A stretch of DNA of 32,349 bases, from positions 1-32,349 of IMG/VR virus record IMGVR_UViG_3300025430_000076, one strand, 5' to 3'. The notes beneath the pieces are model-generated. The model had not been told where the DNA came from. It saw only the letters and a program-made list of their open reading frames with translations, and ran no database searches. This DNA comes from a virus. Within the stretch, counting starts at the first letter, position 1; every line of letters begins with the position of its first letter. Below, in pieces: positions 1 through 6,510 of the stretch. A program made the position numbers and the translations under genes.

Positions 1-1
1 T

Positions 2-673
2 TCCACCGCAGGAGGCAGTTCCACGCCAACCCTTGATTCAGCACTAACGGGCATTGGCGTTGGCTCTACGCTCACTATTAGCGTCGGTGTTGCTGGCACA
101 TACGGCAACTCAAGCGGCGGTAGTACAAATGGTGGAAACTCGGTATTGACTTTTGGGGCAACGACCATCACCTCTCTCGGCGGTGGTTACGGTGGTTACG
201 GCACAACATCCCCGACCGCAGGCAACAAGGGTGGTTCGGGTGGTGGTGGTGGTGGAAACTCCTCATCTGGCGGTGCTGCCTCTGGTGTGAACACCTTTGC
301 CGGTGGTGCCGCCAACGTGGCAGGAACCTCTGTAAATGGCGGTGGAGGTGGTGGCGCAGGCGGCGCAGGTGCTACGTCTCTAGCAAGCGGTTCAGGTGGT
401 TTCGGTCTAAGTAGTTCCATTACCGGAACTGCCACAACTTATTGCGTTGGTGGCGTTGGAACAGGAACAGCACAATCGGGGCGAACCTACGGATGGGGTG
501 GCGACAGTGAGGTTTCCAATGCAAACAACGGCGTGGTGATTGTCCGTTGGCTAACTTCTGCCTATTCGGGAACCCCGACGTTTAGCGGTTTGACGCACGG
601 CTCTATCAGCACAACTGGTTTGTATAGTTATGTTGTTATTACTGCCGGAACAAGCGGAACTATGACGTTCTAG
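2..673 (+). CDS. Glycine-rich fibre/adhesin protein, C-terminal part (5' end outside window)
   Basis: The reading frame is open from base 2 to the TAG at 671-673, so this is the last ~223 residues of a longer protein. The TTG at 146 is not a convincing start because coding continues upstream of it. The visible part is extremely rich in Gly, Ser, Thr and Ala, with runs such as GGGGGG around nucleotides 240-255 and GGGGGGAGGAGA around 340-370. It then has a GVVIVRW strand, the way glycine-rich tips of phage fibres and adhesins usually close, and a short Thr/Ser/Gly-rich beta tail ending in TMTF. Such domains are known to form polyglycine-II-like bundles that contact the host surface. No catalytic motif is seen. 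It heads a run of fibre-like genes. The fibre assignment is by composition only. Confidence 0.6.
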   Translation, partial: STAGGSSTPTLDSALTGIGVGSTLTISVGVAGTYGNSSGGSTNGGNSVLTFGATTITSLGGGYGGYGTTSPTAGNKGGSGGGGGGNSSSGGAASGVNTFAGGAANVAGTSVNGGGGGGAGGAGATSLASGSGGFGLSSSITGTATTYCVGGVGTGTAQSGRTYGWGGDSEVSNANNGVVIVRWLTSAYSGTPTFSGLTHGSISTTGLYSYVVITAGTSGTMTF

Positions 674-701
674 TTTCCTTCACTCTGGTATAGTGAAATC
701 T

Positions 702-995
702 ATGGACTACTCATCTTTGCTCTCCGACGACCAGAAGCGTGAACTTCTTACCCAGCGCATCCAGCAGTTTGCTGCTGAGGCGTATCAGCACAGCCTGAAC
801 TTGCAGGTGGCACAGGCGAATAGCGACACGCAAGCCGAAACCATTGCCCAGAACGCAATCAGCACGTTGGACAACGCCCTACAGGTTCACATTGACGCTC
901 TGAACGCTCTTGCGCCAGCGGTTTCCACCACACCGCCCATTGACCCAACTGCAAGCGCAAATCCTGAATCTGCGCCGATTACACCAGCCCAGTAA
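702..995 (+). CDS. Small helical protein, unknown function
   Basis: A 97-residue protein starting at ATG 702 (MDYSSLLSDDQ); a GTG at 693 would add three residues. Neither start has a clear Shine-Dalgarno sequence, but the octamer TAGTGAAA lies at 691-698, just upstream of the ATG. The first ~70 residues are Gln/Ala/Leu-rich and should form amphipathic helices (around QRIQQFAAEAYQHSLNLQVAQ). The C-terminal ~25 residues are Pro/Ala/Thr-rich and probably disordered. It sits 28 bases after the glycine-rich fibre gene and before a second structural gene. A role as a fibre chaperone or small virion component is possible from position only. No family recognised. Confidence 0.6.
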   Translation: MDYSSLLSDDQKRELLTQRIQQFAAEAYQHSLNLQVAQANSDTQAETIAQNAISTLDNALQVHIDALNALAPAVSTTPPIDPTASANPESAPITPAQ

Positions 996-1052
996 ATTAG
1001 AAATCCTTTGGTAAAGTGTTGCCATAAGGCACACTATCCATAGGAGTTGTAA

Positions 1053-1778
1053 GTGGCACAGGTATTTCTCAACTCTGGCTTGACCGTCATGCTCAACCAG
1101 ATTATTACAGCAACACCATCTACCTACTCGCAACTCTACGTTGGTCTTTACACGGGTCTGTCGGGAACGACAGTTCCGTCGGCTACCGCCACTGTAGGTA
1201 GTGGAATCACGGAAGTCACGGGTGCTGGCTATGCCCGTCAGGCTGTCACGTTTGCCACGCCCGTAACTGCTGCATCGGGTCTTTCCACCTCAACCACGAC
1301 TTCAACCGGCAACACGGCTGGCAACTCATACATCACTACGAACGGAACCTACACGGGAACCATTACCACTTACGCTGGTCTGAAAGCCGGTATGGTGATT
1401 ACGCTCGGAACGGGTGGCACATTGGAAAGCCACATCATTACGGGTCTGCCCGGTTCTAACCAAATCGTTATCAGCGGAACCCTGACGAACACGCAGAACT
1501 CTGCCAACATCAGCATTGGCGACAACTTGCCACCGACCTCTGACACCTATTACGGTGGTCAGAACTTTCTCGGAACTGGTATCAAGACGACACCAACCGC
1601 AGCATCAACGTTCGGCCCAGCACTCGGAACTTGGACTGCCGCTAACGGCTACTTCATCATTACCGCCTCGTCTGGTGGAACTGCGCTCTACGCCGCTAAC
1701 TTTGCCGACGCTTCATCGCCAGTTCTTGCTGCGAACGACACGCTTGCCTTCACGCCTACTTGGCTTATGAGCAACTAG
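1053..1778 (+). CDS. Beta-rich virion protein, fibre/decoration type
   Basis: A 241-residue protein with a GTG start at 1053, supported by AGGAG at 1042-1046 (6-base spacing). It opens with a hydrophobic stretch followed by LYVGLYTG, then ITEVTGAGYARQAVTF. Near the end come FGPALGTWTAANGYFIITASSGGTALYAANF and NDTLAFTPTWL. This layout (LyVGL...E..G.gYaRq.v.F...g.w...gGt.ly...l) is one seen in short phage fibre or decoration proteins encoded near capsid and connector genes. A Gly/Thr-rich insert at about residues 105-150 (AGLKAGMVITLGTGG) resembles the small modules in the large tail proteins downstream. A bulged hairpin (arms 1016-1023 and 1028-1034) precedes the gene. Virion role likely; exact location unknown. 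Confidence 0.6.
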   Translation: MAQVFLNSGLTVMLNQIITATPSTYSQLYVGLYTGLSGTTVPSATATVGSGITEVTGAGYARQAVTFATPVTAASGLSTSTTTSTGNTAGNSYITTNGTYTGTITTYAGLKAGMVITLGTGGTLESHIITGLPGSNQIVISGTLTNTQNSANISIGDNLPPTSDTYYGGQNFLGTGIKTTPTAASTFGPALGTWTAANGYFIITASSGGTALYAANFADASSPVLAANDTLAFTPTWLMSN

Positions 1779-1797
1779 TAGAGGCTGGTGATGGGCT

Positions 1798-2979
1798 ATG
1801 CCCACGACAGTTTCTAATGCCAACATAACCTTTGCGTTCTATAACGGTGGTGGAAACACGCCGTTTATTGGGCTTTACAAGGGCGGTCGGACTGGCAATG
1901 CCTACGTCACCATCGGTTCGGTGGTCGGCATCCCCGTCACCGACGGAACAAAGTCAATCCCGTATGTCCGGTTTGGCTCTACGCCAGAAATCCAAATCAC
2001 CACGCTGTCAAAGACTTTGGCACACACAAATGCTGCATCCTTCTGGGAAGTTTCCACCACATCAGGGGTTGTTTCCAATACGCACAATGTCAATGGCTCT
2101 ACGTCAGAGGCAAGCGTCACCACTGGCAACAAGTTCACGGCATACATAGAAAACTCGTCTGCTGTTCAGGGTGCGGTCGCCGTCGGCTCAAAGGTTTTCC
2201 AATACCTCTCTAACTCGTCTGTCGCCCAAGTTTTCACTACGGTGGGAACGAATACAACCGAACTGGTTGTTGCCGTCTATGGTTCGGCGGTTCAGTTATT
2301 CAGTTTCACCAGCACTAAGGTTCGTTCGGCATTAAGGGCAGGAAGCACAACTGGGGCTGAAGTGAGTGACGGGGTGAAAACCCTTACGCACACTGTTGTT
2401 GGCGACGCTACAGAGGTTTCCACCACCGACGGGACAACCATTAGGTCGCACAACGTATCTGGCTCTACGCCCCAAAGTCAAGTCACCACAGGCACAAAGT
2501 TTTCTGCCCGTGCCAATTTTGCAGCATCTGTCGCCGTTTCTGGGGCTACGGGGGCATTTCTACGCTCACTAACTCGCAACGGGTCGTCAGTTCAGGTGGA
2601 AACGCAAGGAAACGGCAAATTACTTACCCACAATGTCGCTGGCTCTACGACACAGGCGCAAGTTTCCACCTCGAAGCGTGTATCTACACGTTTGCGAGCA
2701 TCGTCAAACGCCCTACTCAACACTTTCACCTCACTAAAGCAGGTAGCCAGTAAGCGATACGGGTCGTCTGTAGATTTCCAAATGCAGACTGGTTTTGCGC
2801 TTGTTTCTCAACTGTTTGTTTCAGCACCCGTTATCTTTCAGGAATACCTGACTTTTGAGCAACTAAACGACGCTCCTATCACGACAAACCGAGAACAAGC
2901 AGTAGCATCATTCACAGACTCGGTGGTTAGTGAAATAATCCAAGACGCACCAGTTATTACGTTTGAGGAGCGAAACTAA
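1798..2979 (+). CDS. Repetitive fibre-like virion protein
   Basis: A 393-residue protein starting at ATG 1798, 19 bases after the previous stop. From about residue 50 to 310 it consists of degenerate short beta repeats with the pattern H-N-V-x-G-S-T-x-x-x-x-V-T/S-T-x-x-K. Clear copies lie near nucleotides 2080-2135, 2450-2505 and 2628-2680, and the DNA word ggctctacg recurs with them. Such short regular repeats without enzymatic motifs suit a trimeric beta-helical fibre shaft. The C-terminus is different, acidic and Gln/Glu-rich (about residues 340-393). The stop overlaps the next start (TAATG at 2977-2981). Fibre identity is inferred from architecture, not from a recognised family. Confidence 0.55.
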   Translation: MPTTVSNANITFAFYNGGGNTPFIGLYKGGRTGNAYVTIGSVVGIPVTDGTKSIPYVRFGSTPEIQITTLSKTLAHTNAASFWEVSTTSGVVSNTHNVNGSTSEASVTTGNKFTAYIENSSAVQGAVAVGSKVFQYLSNSSVAQVFTTVGTNTTELVVAVYGSAVQLFSFTSTKVRSALRAGSTTGAEVSDGVKTLTHTVVGDATEVSTTDGTTIRSHNVSGSTPQSQVTTGTKFSARANFAASVAVSGATGAFLRSLTRNGSSVQVETQGNGKLLTHNVAGSTTQAQVSTSKRVSTRLRASSNALLNTFTSLKQVASKRYGSSVDFQMQTGFALVSQLFVSAPVIFQEYLTFEQLNDAPITTNREQAVASFTDSVVSEIIQDAPVITFEERN

Positions 2980-3320
2980 TGGCAGACACACTTACTTACC
3001 CAACACCAGCAGCAAACCTGCCACAGGCCTCGTTTCTCTGGCTTGACGCAAGCGGAACGCCATTGGATTTCAGCACGGGTTGGACGTTCCAAATGAAGAT
3101 TGGTCGCCCTCCAAACCCTGCGCAAGTCATTATTTCATCAGGGATTATTGGTCTTACCAGCACCAACGGTTCGGCAAACATGGTTGTTCAGTGGGCTGAC
3201 GGCGCACTCTCGACACTCACACCGGGTCGTTGGTATTTCCAAATCACCGCAACACAAACGTCAAACGGCGCACAGCGTATTTTGACTGGCTCAATCGTAT
3301 TCAACTTCGCCCAAATGTAA
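2979..3320 (+). CDS. Small beta-sandwich virion protein (BppU N-terminus-like?)
   Basis: A 113-residue protein translationally coupled to the preceding gene by TAATG, with GAGGAG at 2965-2970 as ribosome-binding site. The pattern FLWLDASGTPLDFSTGWTFQMKIG, then VQWADGALSTLTPGRWYFQITAT, then RILTGSIVFNF is the one seen in small phage beta-sandwich domains (BppU N-terminal or Ig-like): a strand pair, an L-x-PG-x-W/Y-x-x-x-I-x-A turn, and a closing strand. In baseplates such domains anchor receptor-binding proteins. Here it follows a fibre-like gene and precedes the connector genes, so it may attach the fibre to the virion. The fold assignment is by eye and only moderately secure. Confidence 0.5.
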   Translation: MADTLTYPTPAANLPQASFLWLDASGTPLDFSTGWTFQMKIGRPPNPAQVIISSGIIGLTSTNGSANMVVQWADGALSTLTPGRWYFQITATQTSNGAQRILTGSIVFNFAQM

Positions 3321-3330
3321 GGATAGTGAA

Positions 3331-3849
3331 ATGACTTGGACATACTCCGCAGACCCAACTTCGTCGCAAAAGGACGCTATTCGTTGGCTTGTTGGTGATA
3401 CCAACCCCGATACGCCACTTGTTCAGGACGAGGAAATCGCCTTCAACCTGATGGAAATGAACTACGAGATTTACCGTGCGGCAGCGAACACCGCACAGAA
3501 CATTGCCTCTACGTTCACAGGTTTGTCTCAAAGCACCTCTAAGAGCGTCGGAGGGCTTTCTCTGTCGCAGTCCTATGGTGACCGTGCGCAACGCTACGAA
3601 CGTCTGGCTAAAGACCTTCTGGCTCGTAGTCGCCGTGTGAACCCACCGATGGTGAACGCCGCTCCACAGGCTCTTGGCGCAGAATTCAAGGTTGGCGGTT
3701 CGTTTGACCCCTACTACGCCGAAACGAACTACTGGCCTACAAACTCTACTCTTGGTGTTACCAGCACCTACGGCACGGGATACAACCCCAGTGGCGACGG
3801 TAGTGGTGGTGACGGTCAAGGCGATGCGTTCAACGGTGAGAACCCGTAA
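3331..3849 (+). CDS. Head-tail connector protein (gp6/Ad1-like adaptor)
   Basis: A 172-residue protein starting at ATG 3331 with AAGGA at 3319-3323. The N-terminus has the familiar connector signature: KDAIRWLVGDTNPDTPLVQDEEI, matching the D-x-V/I-R-x-L-x-GDT...L-x-D-EEI pattern of HK97 gp6-like/SPP1 gp15-like adaptors that bind the portal. A helical region follows (residues ~45-105) with an A-R-Y/Y-E-R-L-A-K helix. The last ~35 residues are Gly/Asp/Asn-rich and probably flexible. The octamer TAGTGAAA (3324-3331) overlaps the start codon. It is the first gene of a compact connector cassette and ends in a TAATG overlap with the head-closure gene. Confidence 0.8.
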   Translation: MTWTYSADPTSSQKDAIRWLVGDTNPDTPLVQDEEIAFNLMEMNYEIYRAAANTAQNIASTFTGLSQSTSKSVGGLSLSQSYGDRAQRYERLAKDLLARSRRVNPPMVNAAPQALGAEFKVGGSFDPYYAETNYWPTNSTLGVTSTYGTGYNPSGDGSGGDGQGDAFNGENP

Positions 3850-4256
3850 TGGCAGTTGACCCACTTCTGCTGGAAATGATGACCCAGACGATTCTGGTTC
3901 AGAACCCCCCAACCTACGCCGTTCCTACGCCGTCAGCACCTTTGGACATTTATGGTCGTCACGCACAACCTCTGCCCAGCGGTTCCACCAACACCAGTGA
4001 GCAAGCGTGGACAACGGCAAAGTCATACGCCTGCCGTATTGAGTTCCAAACAATGATATTCAAGGACAGCGAGGGGCGTGAGCGCAAGTCGTCTGGTCGT
4101 GCCTACCTGACGAGTTTCTTTCCCGAAATCAGCACGGAAAGCCTTGTCTGTATCCCCAGCCAAACGCAACCTGCCCTGCGATACCCCGTAATCGCTTACA
4201 TAGACAACAACTACGACGAAAACGGGCCTTATTCCACGACTATCCACTTCGCATAG
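3849..4256 (+). CDS. Head-closure (stopper) protein
   Basis: A 135-residue protein whose ATG overlaps the preceding stop (TAATG, 3847-3851). Visible features: a stretch YACRIEFQTMIFKDSEGRERKSSGRAYL, a following acidic strand, and the ending VIAYIDNNYDENGPYSTTIHF. The core E-G-x-x-x-x-S-S-G-x-x-Y-L followed by a P-x-x-x-I ... D-E-x-G-P-x-x-x-x-x-x-F end is typical of SPP1 gp16/HK97 gp7-type head-completion proteins, which close the portal channel and dock the tail. Position directly after the adaptor and before the gp10-like gene supports this. No truncation seen. Confidence 0.7.
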   Translation: MAVDPLLLEMMTQTILVQNPPTYAVPTPSAPLDIYGRHAQPLPSGSTNTSEQAWTTAKSYACRIEFQTMIFKDSEGRERKSSGRAYLTSFFPEISTESLVCIPSQTQPALRYPVIAYIDNNYDENGPYSTTIHFA

Positions 4257-4269
4257 GGAATAGTGAAAA

Positions 4270-4722
4270 GTGGCTACGTTCAAGGTTTTGTTTGACGCTT
4301 CTAGCCTGCCAAGCAAGGCAAAGGTAGAACACATATTCAAGACGGCTATGGTCAATGCCCAGAACACCGTAATGAAAAGGGTTTTTGACGAAAGCCAGCA
4401 ACTTGTTCCCGTCGACACTGGTGCGTTGAAAGCGTCTGGCACATTGGAACTGGCTAATGAGTTCTTTCTAGAGGCGACGGTGGAATACGGCGCAAACATT
4501 GACCCAACCATTGACTACGCCGTTGTCGTCCATGAGGATTTGGAATTCAGCCACGCAGCGCCTACGCAAGCAAAGTATTTGGAAGTTCCCTTCACTCGCC
4601 ATCAAGACGAAATCAGAGAGGAAGTGCTGAAAAACTTGCGTGAGGAATGGGCGAGGTCGGGAATTGGCGCATCGTTCAACGCCGGAACCTTCTCAGAGGA
4701 TTTGAAGTCATTTGGGCTGTAG
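4270..4722 (+). CDS. HK97 gp10-like tail-completion/minor head-tail protein
   Basis: A 150-residue protein with a GTG start at 4270. The weak purine run AGGGAA and the octamer TAGTGAAA (4261-4268) precede it. The diagnostic block is LVPVDTGALKASG near residues 45-57, followed by a Tyr-Gly strand, a YAVVVHEDLEF segment (residues ~88-98) and QAKYLEVPF. This is the HK97 gp10 family signature (P-V-D-T-G-x-L-x-x-S ... V-H-E ... H ... K-Y-L-E-x-P), whose members act at the head-tail joint or in tail completion. The C-terminal 45 residues are a charged helix (RHQDEIREEVLKNLREEW). The gene lies between the head-closure protein and the tail terminator, the expected order. Confidence 0.8.
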   Translation: MATFKVLFDASSLPSKAKVEHIFKTAMVNAQNTVMKRVFDESQQLVPVDTGALKASGTLELANEFFLEATVEYGANIDPTIDYAVVVHEDLEFSHAAPTQAKYLEVPFTRHQDEIREEVLKNLREEWARSGIGASFNAGTFSEDLKSFGL

Positions 4723-4731
4723 TATTTCACT

Positions 4732-5184
4732 ATGGCTCTCTTAGACGACATTGCAACTTTTCTGGTGGCTAAGGTCACTGCCTCTGCCTATGGCACGTCA
4801 CAGGGGCTTGTGGCAGGTGTAAATCTGTTTATCGGGCGTATGCCAGCCGAAGCACCAGATGCCGCTGTAGTCGTTCAGCAGTATGAGGGCAAGGGTTCTG
4901 ACTTCACTATGGGCAACGGAATCACCGCCCTTGACTATCCACGAGCGCAAGTTACCGTGCGTGGCTTGCGAGAGGACTATCCGGGTGCGTATGCGTGGGC
5001 GAACACCATCCGTGACGTTCTAGGTGGCTGGGTGGTTCCCGACCCCGTGTATTTCCCTTACGTTGTGCGTATTCAGCCCATTGGTATCCCAAACCCGATT
5101 GGATACGACGACGTTGAGCGACCACGCTTCACCATCAATTTACAATTCACGACGAACAACAACAACGGGTTGCCGACGACATGA
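4732..5184 (+). CDS. Tail terminator protein
   Basis: A 150-residue protein starting at ATG 4732. No good Shine-Dalgarno is visible; the reverse octamer TTTCACTA (4725-4732) runs into the start codon. The N-terminus is a helix (LLDDIATFLVAKV). It is followed by LFIGRMPAEAPDAAVVVQQYEG and then PRAQVTVRGLREDYPGAYAWANTIRDVL, with a D-V-E-R-P-R-F-T-I-N-L-Q-F end. This is the arrangement of siphophage tail terminators, which cap the tail tube and dock it to the head. Its place after the gp10-like gene agrees. Its stop overlaps the next start (ATGA at 5181-5184). Confidence 0.75.
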   Translation: MALLDDIATFLVAKVTASAYGTSQGLVAGVNLFIGRMPAEAPDAAVVVQQYEGKGSDFTMGNGITALDYPRAQVTVRGLREDYPGAYAWANTIRDVLGGWVVPDPVYFPYVVRIQPIGIPNPIGYDDVERPRFTINLQFTTNNNNGLPTT

Positions 5185-5426
5185 CCGTAGAGCGTGAGGT
5201 GATTATCAAAACCTTACGGGCGGCTCGCAAGGCTAATGAGGCGGCCGTGTTCGCTCTTGGGGCTGTGGAGAAAATGCTCTTAGAGCCAGAGGCAACGCCA
5301 CTCGCAGACGATGCTGAACCGGCAGAGGAAACGCCAAAGACGTGCGACCACGCTGATGCCATACCAGTTCAGACAACCGACGGTTCGTATTTGGTATGCC
5401 ACTGTGGTGAACAAATAAAGTCATAA
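5181..5426 (+). CDS. Small putative zinc-binding protein
   Basis: An 81-residue protein coupled to the tail terminator by an ATGA overlap. Residues 1-35 form a charged, Ala-rich helix, followed by an acidic Glu/Pro/Ala linker (residues ~36-52). The C-terminal part holds C55-x-H57 and C73-H74-C75, a plausible small zinc-ribbon site, around a short strand pair (IPVQTTDGSYLVCHCGEQI). No family recognised. It is the last gene before the internal promoter at 5428. A role in late-gene regulation or tail assembly cannot be told from sequence. Confidence 0.55.
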   Translation: MTVEREVIIKTLRAARKANEAAVFALGAVEKMLLEPEATPLADDAEPAEETPKTCDHADAIPVQTTDGSYLVCHCGEQIKS

Positions 5427-5427
5427 C

Positions 5428-5456
5428 TTGACTTTGCTAGTGCCAGTCTGTATAAT
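5428..5456 (+). promoter_or_regulatory. Sigma70-type promoter upstream of the small genes and tail-tube block
   Basis: TTGACT (5428-5433), a 17-base spacer and TATAAT (5451-5456), five and six of six matches to consensus. TG lies immediately before the -10. Transcription should begin near 5463, giving a ~50-base leader before the ATG at 5512. It starts two bases after the stop of the previous gene. This looks like a dedicated promoter for the genes from 5512 onward, including the abundant tail-tube proteins. Confidence 0.8.
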
Positions 5457-5511
5457 AAGTAGGCGCAGTTATGACTGTGTTTTTTGCAATTGACACCTGA
5501 TAGGAGTGATT

Positions 5512-5841
5512 ATGAATAAGCGCAAAGGCCTCATCTACCACACTGGTCGCTTCCACGCCGCTTGCAGGGCTTGTGAGCAACAACTAAGCCCACAAAACTC
5601 TTGGTTTGAGAATATGAACGTTGCACGGGCGTGGCTTGACACAGAAGAAGGCAACAAGACGTTTGCCGACCACGTTTGCGACCCAGAGTTTGCCGAAATC
5701 GTTGAAGCCAAAATGGCTCGCAATAGGGAAAACTTTGCTAGGAACAAGGCCGCCGACGAGGCTAAGCGGGCGAAACGCCGTGCTACTATCAGCGACACCC
5801 CCGCTCCACCTGCTCTCACTCGTATGCTGGGGGGGTTCTAG
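5512..5841 (+). CDS. Small basic protein with a CxxC motif, unknown function
   Basis: A 109-residue protein; ATG 5512 is preferred because AGGAG (5502-5506) is five bases upstream. A GTG at 5506 overlaps that AGGAG and is less likely. C18-x2-C21 lies near the N-terminus (AACRACEQQ). The middle is helical and acidic (WLDTEEGNKTFADHVCDPEF). The region from about 68 to 90 is Lys/Arg-rich and helical, followed by a Pro-rich segment (SDTPAPPALTR). It is the first gene after the consensus promoter. No family recognised. Confidence 0.6.
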   Translation: MNKRKGLIYHTGRFHAACRACEQQLSPQNSWFENMNVARAWLDTEEGNKTFADHVCDPEFAEIVEAKMARNRENFARNKAADEAKRAKRRATISDTPAPPALTRMLGGF

Positions 5842-5843
5842 TT

Positions 5844-6107
5844 ATGGCAAATAAAAAGGAAATCACCCCTCGCTACGTTCCCACCTACGAGGTGGCGACC
5901 GAGTGGAACGAAATCAACGCTGGCGACCTTGTAAAGATTTCCGGTGAGCGTGGCGAGTTCACGTTCATCAAGGTTCACCTCCGCAACAACGAGGTCACTG
6001 ACGTAATCGTTCACGGCGGAACGACAGGGAACACCACTATCCGTGCGTTCTATCCCCACCGAGTATCCGCTATCAAAAAGCGCAAAAAGCGTCAAAGCGA
6101 AGAATAA
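5844..6107 (+). CDS. Small SH3-like beta-barrel protein, unknown function
   Basis: An 87-residue protein starting at ATG 5844, two bases after the previous stop, with a G-rich run (5829-5835) upstream as possible ribosome-binding site. The core ATEWNEINAGDLVKISGERGEFTFIKVHLRNNEVTDVIVHGG reads as alternating strands of a small SH3/KOW-like barrel, with AGDLVKI as the first strand. It ends with a very basic tail (KKRKKRQ), suggesting nucleic-acid or acidic-surface binding. Function unknown; co-transcribed with its upstream neighbour. Confidence 0.6.
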   Translation: MANKKEITPRYVPTYEVATEWNEINAGDLVKISGERGEFTFIKVHLRNNEVTDVIVHGGTTGNTTIRAFYPHRVSAIKKRKKRQSEE

Positions 6108-6240
6108 ACAGCACCCCTAGAGCCTCATACAGCCTCTCTAATGGGTCTGCCTATACCTTCCCCTACCCGATTAGCAAACTAAAAATCCAATTATGGGTGG
6201 TAGTCTCTACCCCGTAGGGTCACTAGTCGCTAAGGGCGTT
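6108..6240 (+). other. Leader region before the 89-aa gene with alternative small hairpins
   Basis: If translation starts at 6241, these 133 bases are untranslated. They contain GGTAG (6199-6203) pairing with CTACC (6207-6211), and CTAC (6207-6210) could instead pair with GTAG (6214-6217). The two hairpins exclude each other, and the region lies just upstream of the AAGGG ribosome-binding site. No convincing promoter or terminator is seen. The stems are short, so a regulatory role is only a possibility. Confidence 0.3.
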
Positions 6241-6510
6241 ATGGCAAAATCAACACCGTCATACCAAGTTTCAGGCAATTCACCGTTATGGTATAACGGC
6301 AAGGTTGCCAACGTTGGTGATGTCGTCAATGATATTCCCGGCGAAAGCATCTCGTGGTTGCTCGCAGACGGATTCATTATCCCCGTCGCACAGCCCGTCA
6401 CGCCTGACGTTGCCCCAGAGCCTAGCGACGCACCTGTCGCTGACCCCTCAACCGACCAAACACCTACGGAAAGCGCACCCGTTGAGCCAAGCGCAGAGGC
6501 TGGTAACTAA
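6241..6510 (+). CDS. Small protein with acidic Pro-rich tail, unknown function
   Basis: An 89-residue protein taken from ATG 6241, which has AAGGG at 6232-6236 four bases upstream. An in-frame ATG at 6193 would add 16 residues (MGGSLYPVGSLVAKGV) but has no ribosome-binding site. Residues 1-52 look folded, with a strand-rich region (SPLWYNGKVANVGDVVNDI) and ISWLLADGFIIPV. This resembles the small head/tail-associated proteins that carry a W/Y-N-G-x...G-D-V motif. The rest is a disordered acidic tail rich in Pro, Ala, Glu and Asp. The stop overlaps the start of the first tail-tube gene (TAATG). Confidence 0.55.
   Translation: MAKSTPSYQVSGNSPLWYNGKVANVGDVVNDIPGESISWLLADGFIIPVAQPVTPDVAPEPSDAPVADPSTDQTPTESAPVEPSAEAGN

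Noticed and set aside
1016-1034. Hairpin before the 241-aa gene as a terminator
   Set aside because: The stem has a bulge, the loop is ATAA and no U-run follows; it could equally be chance.
3301-3912. A 203-codon open frame on the minus strand across the connector genes
   Set aside because: It lies opposite two well-supported connector proteins, has a composition expected from antisense reading, no ribosome-binding site, and no recognisable domain.
5471-5500. A nine-codon leader peptide (MTVFFAIDT) between the promoter and the 109-aa gene
   Set aside because: It ends one base before the next ribosome-binding site, which is suggestive, but there is no good Shine-Dalgarno for it and no attenuator structure.
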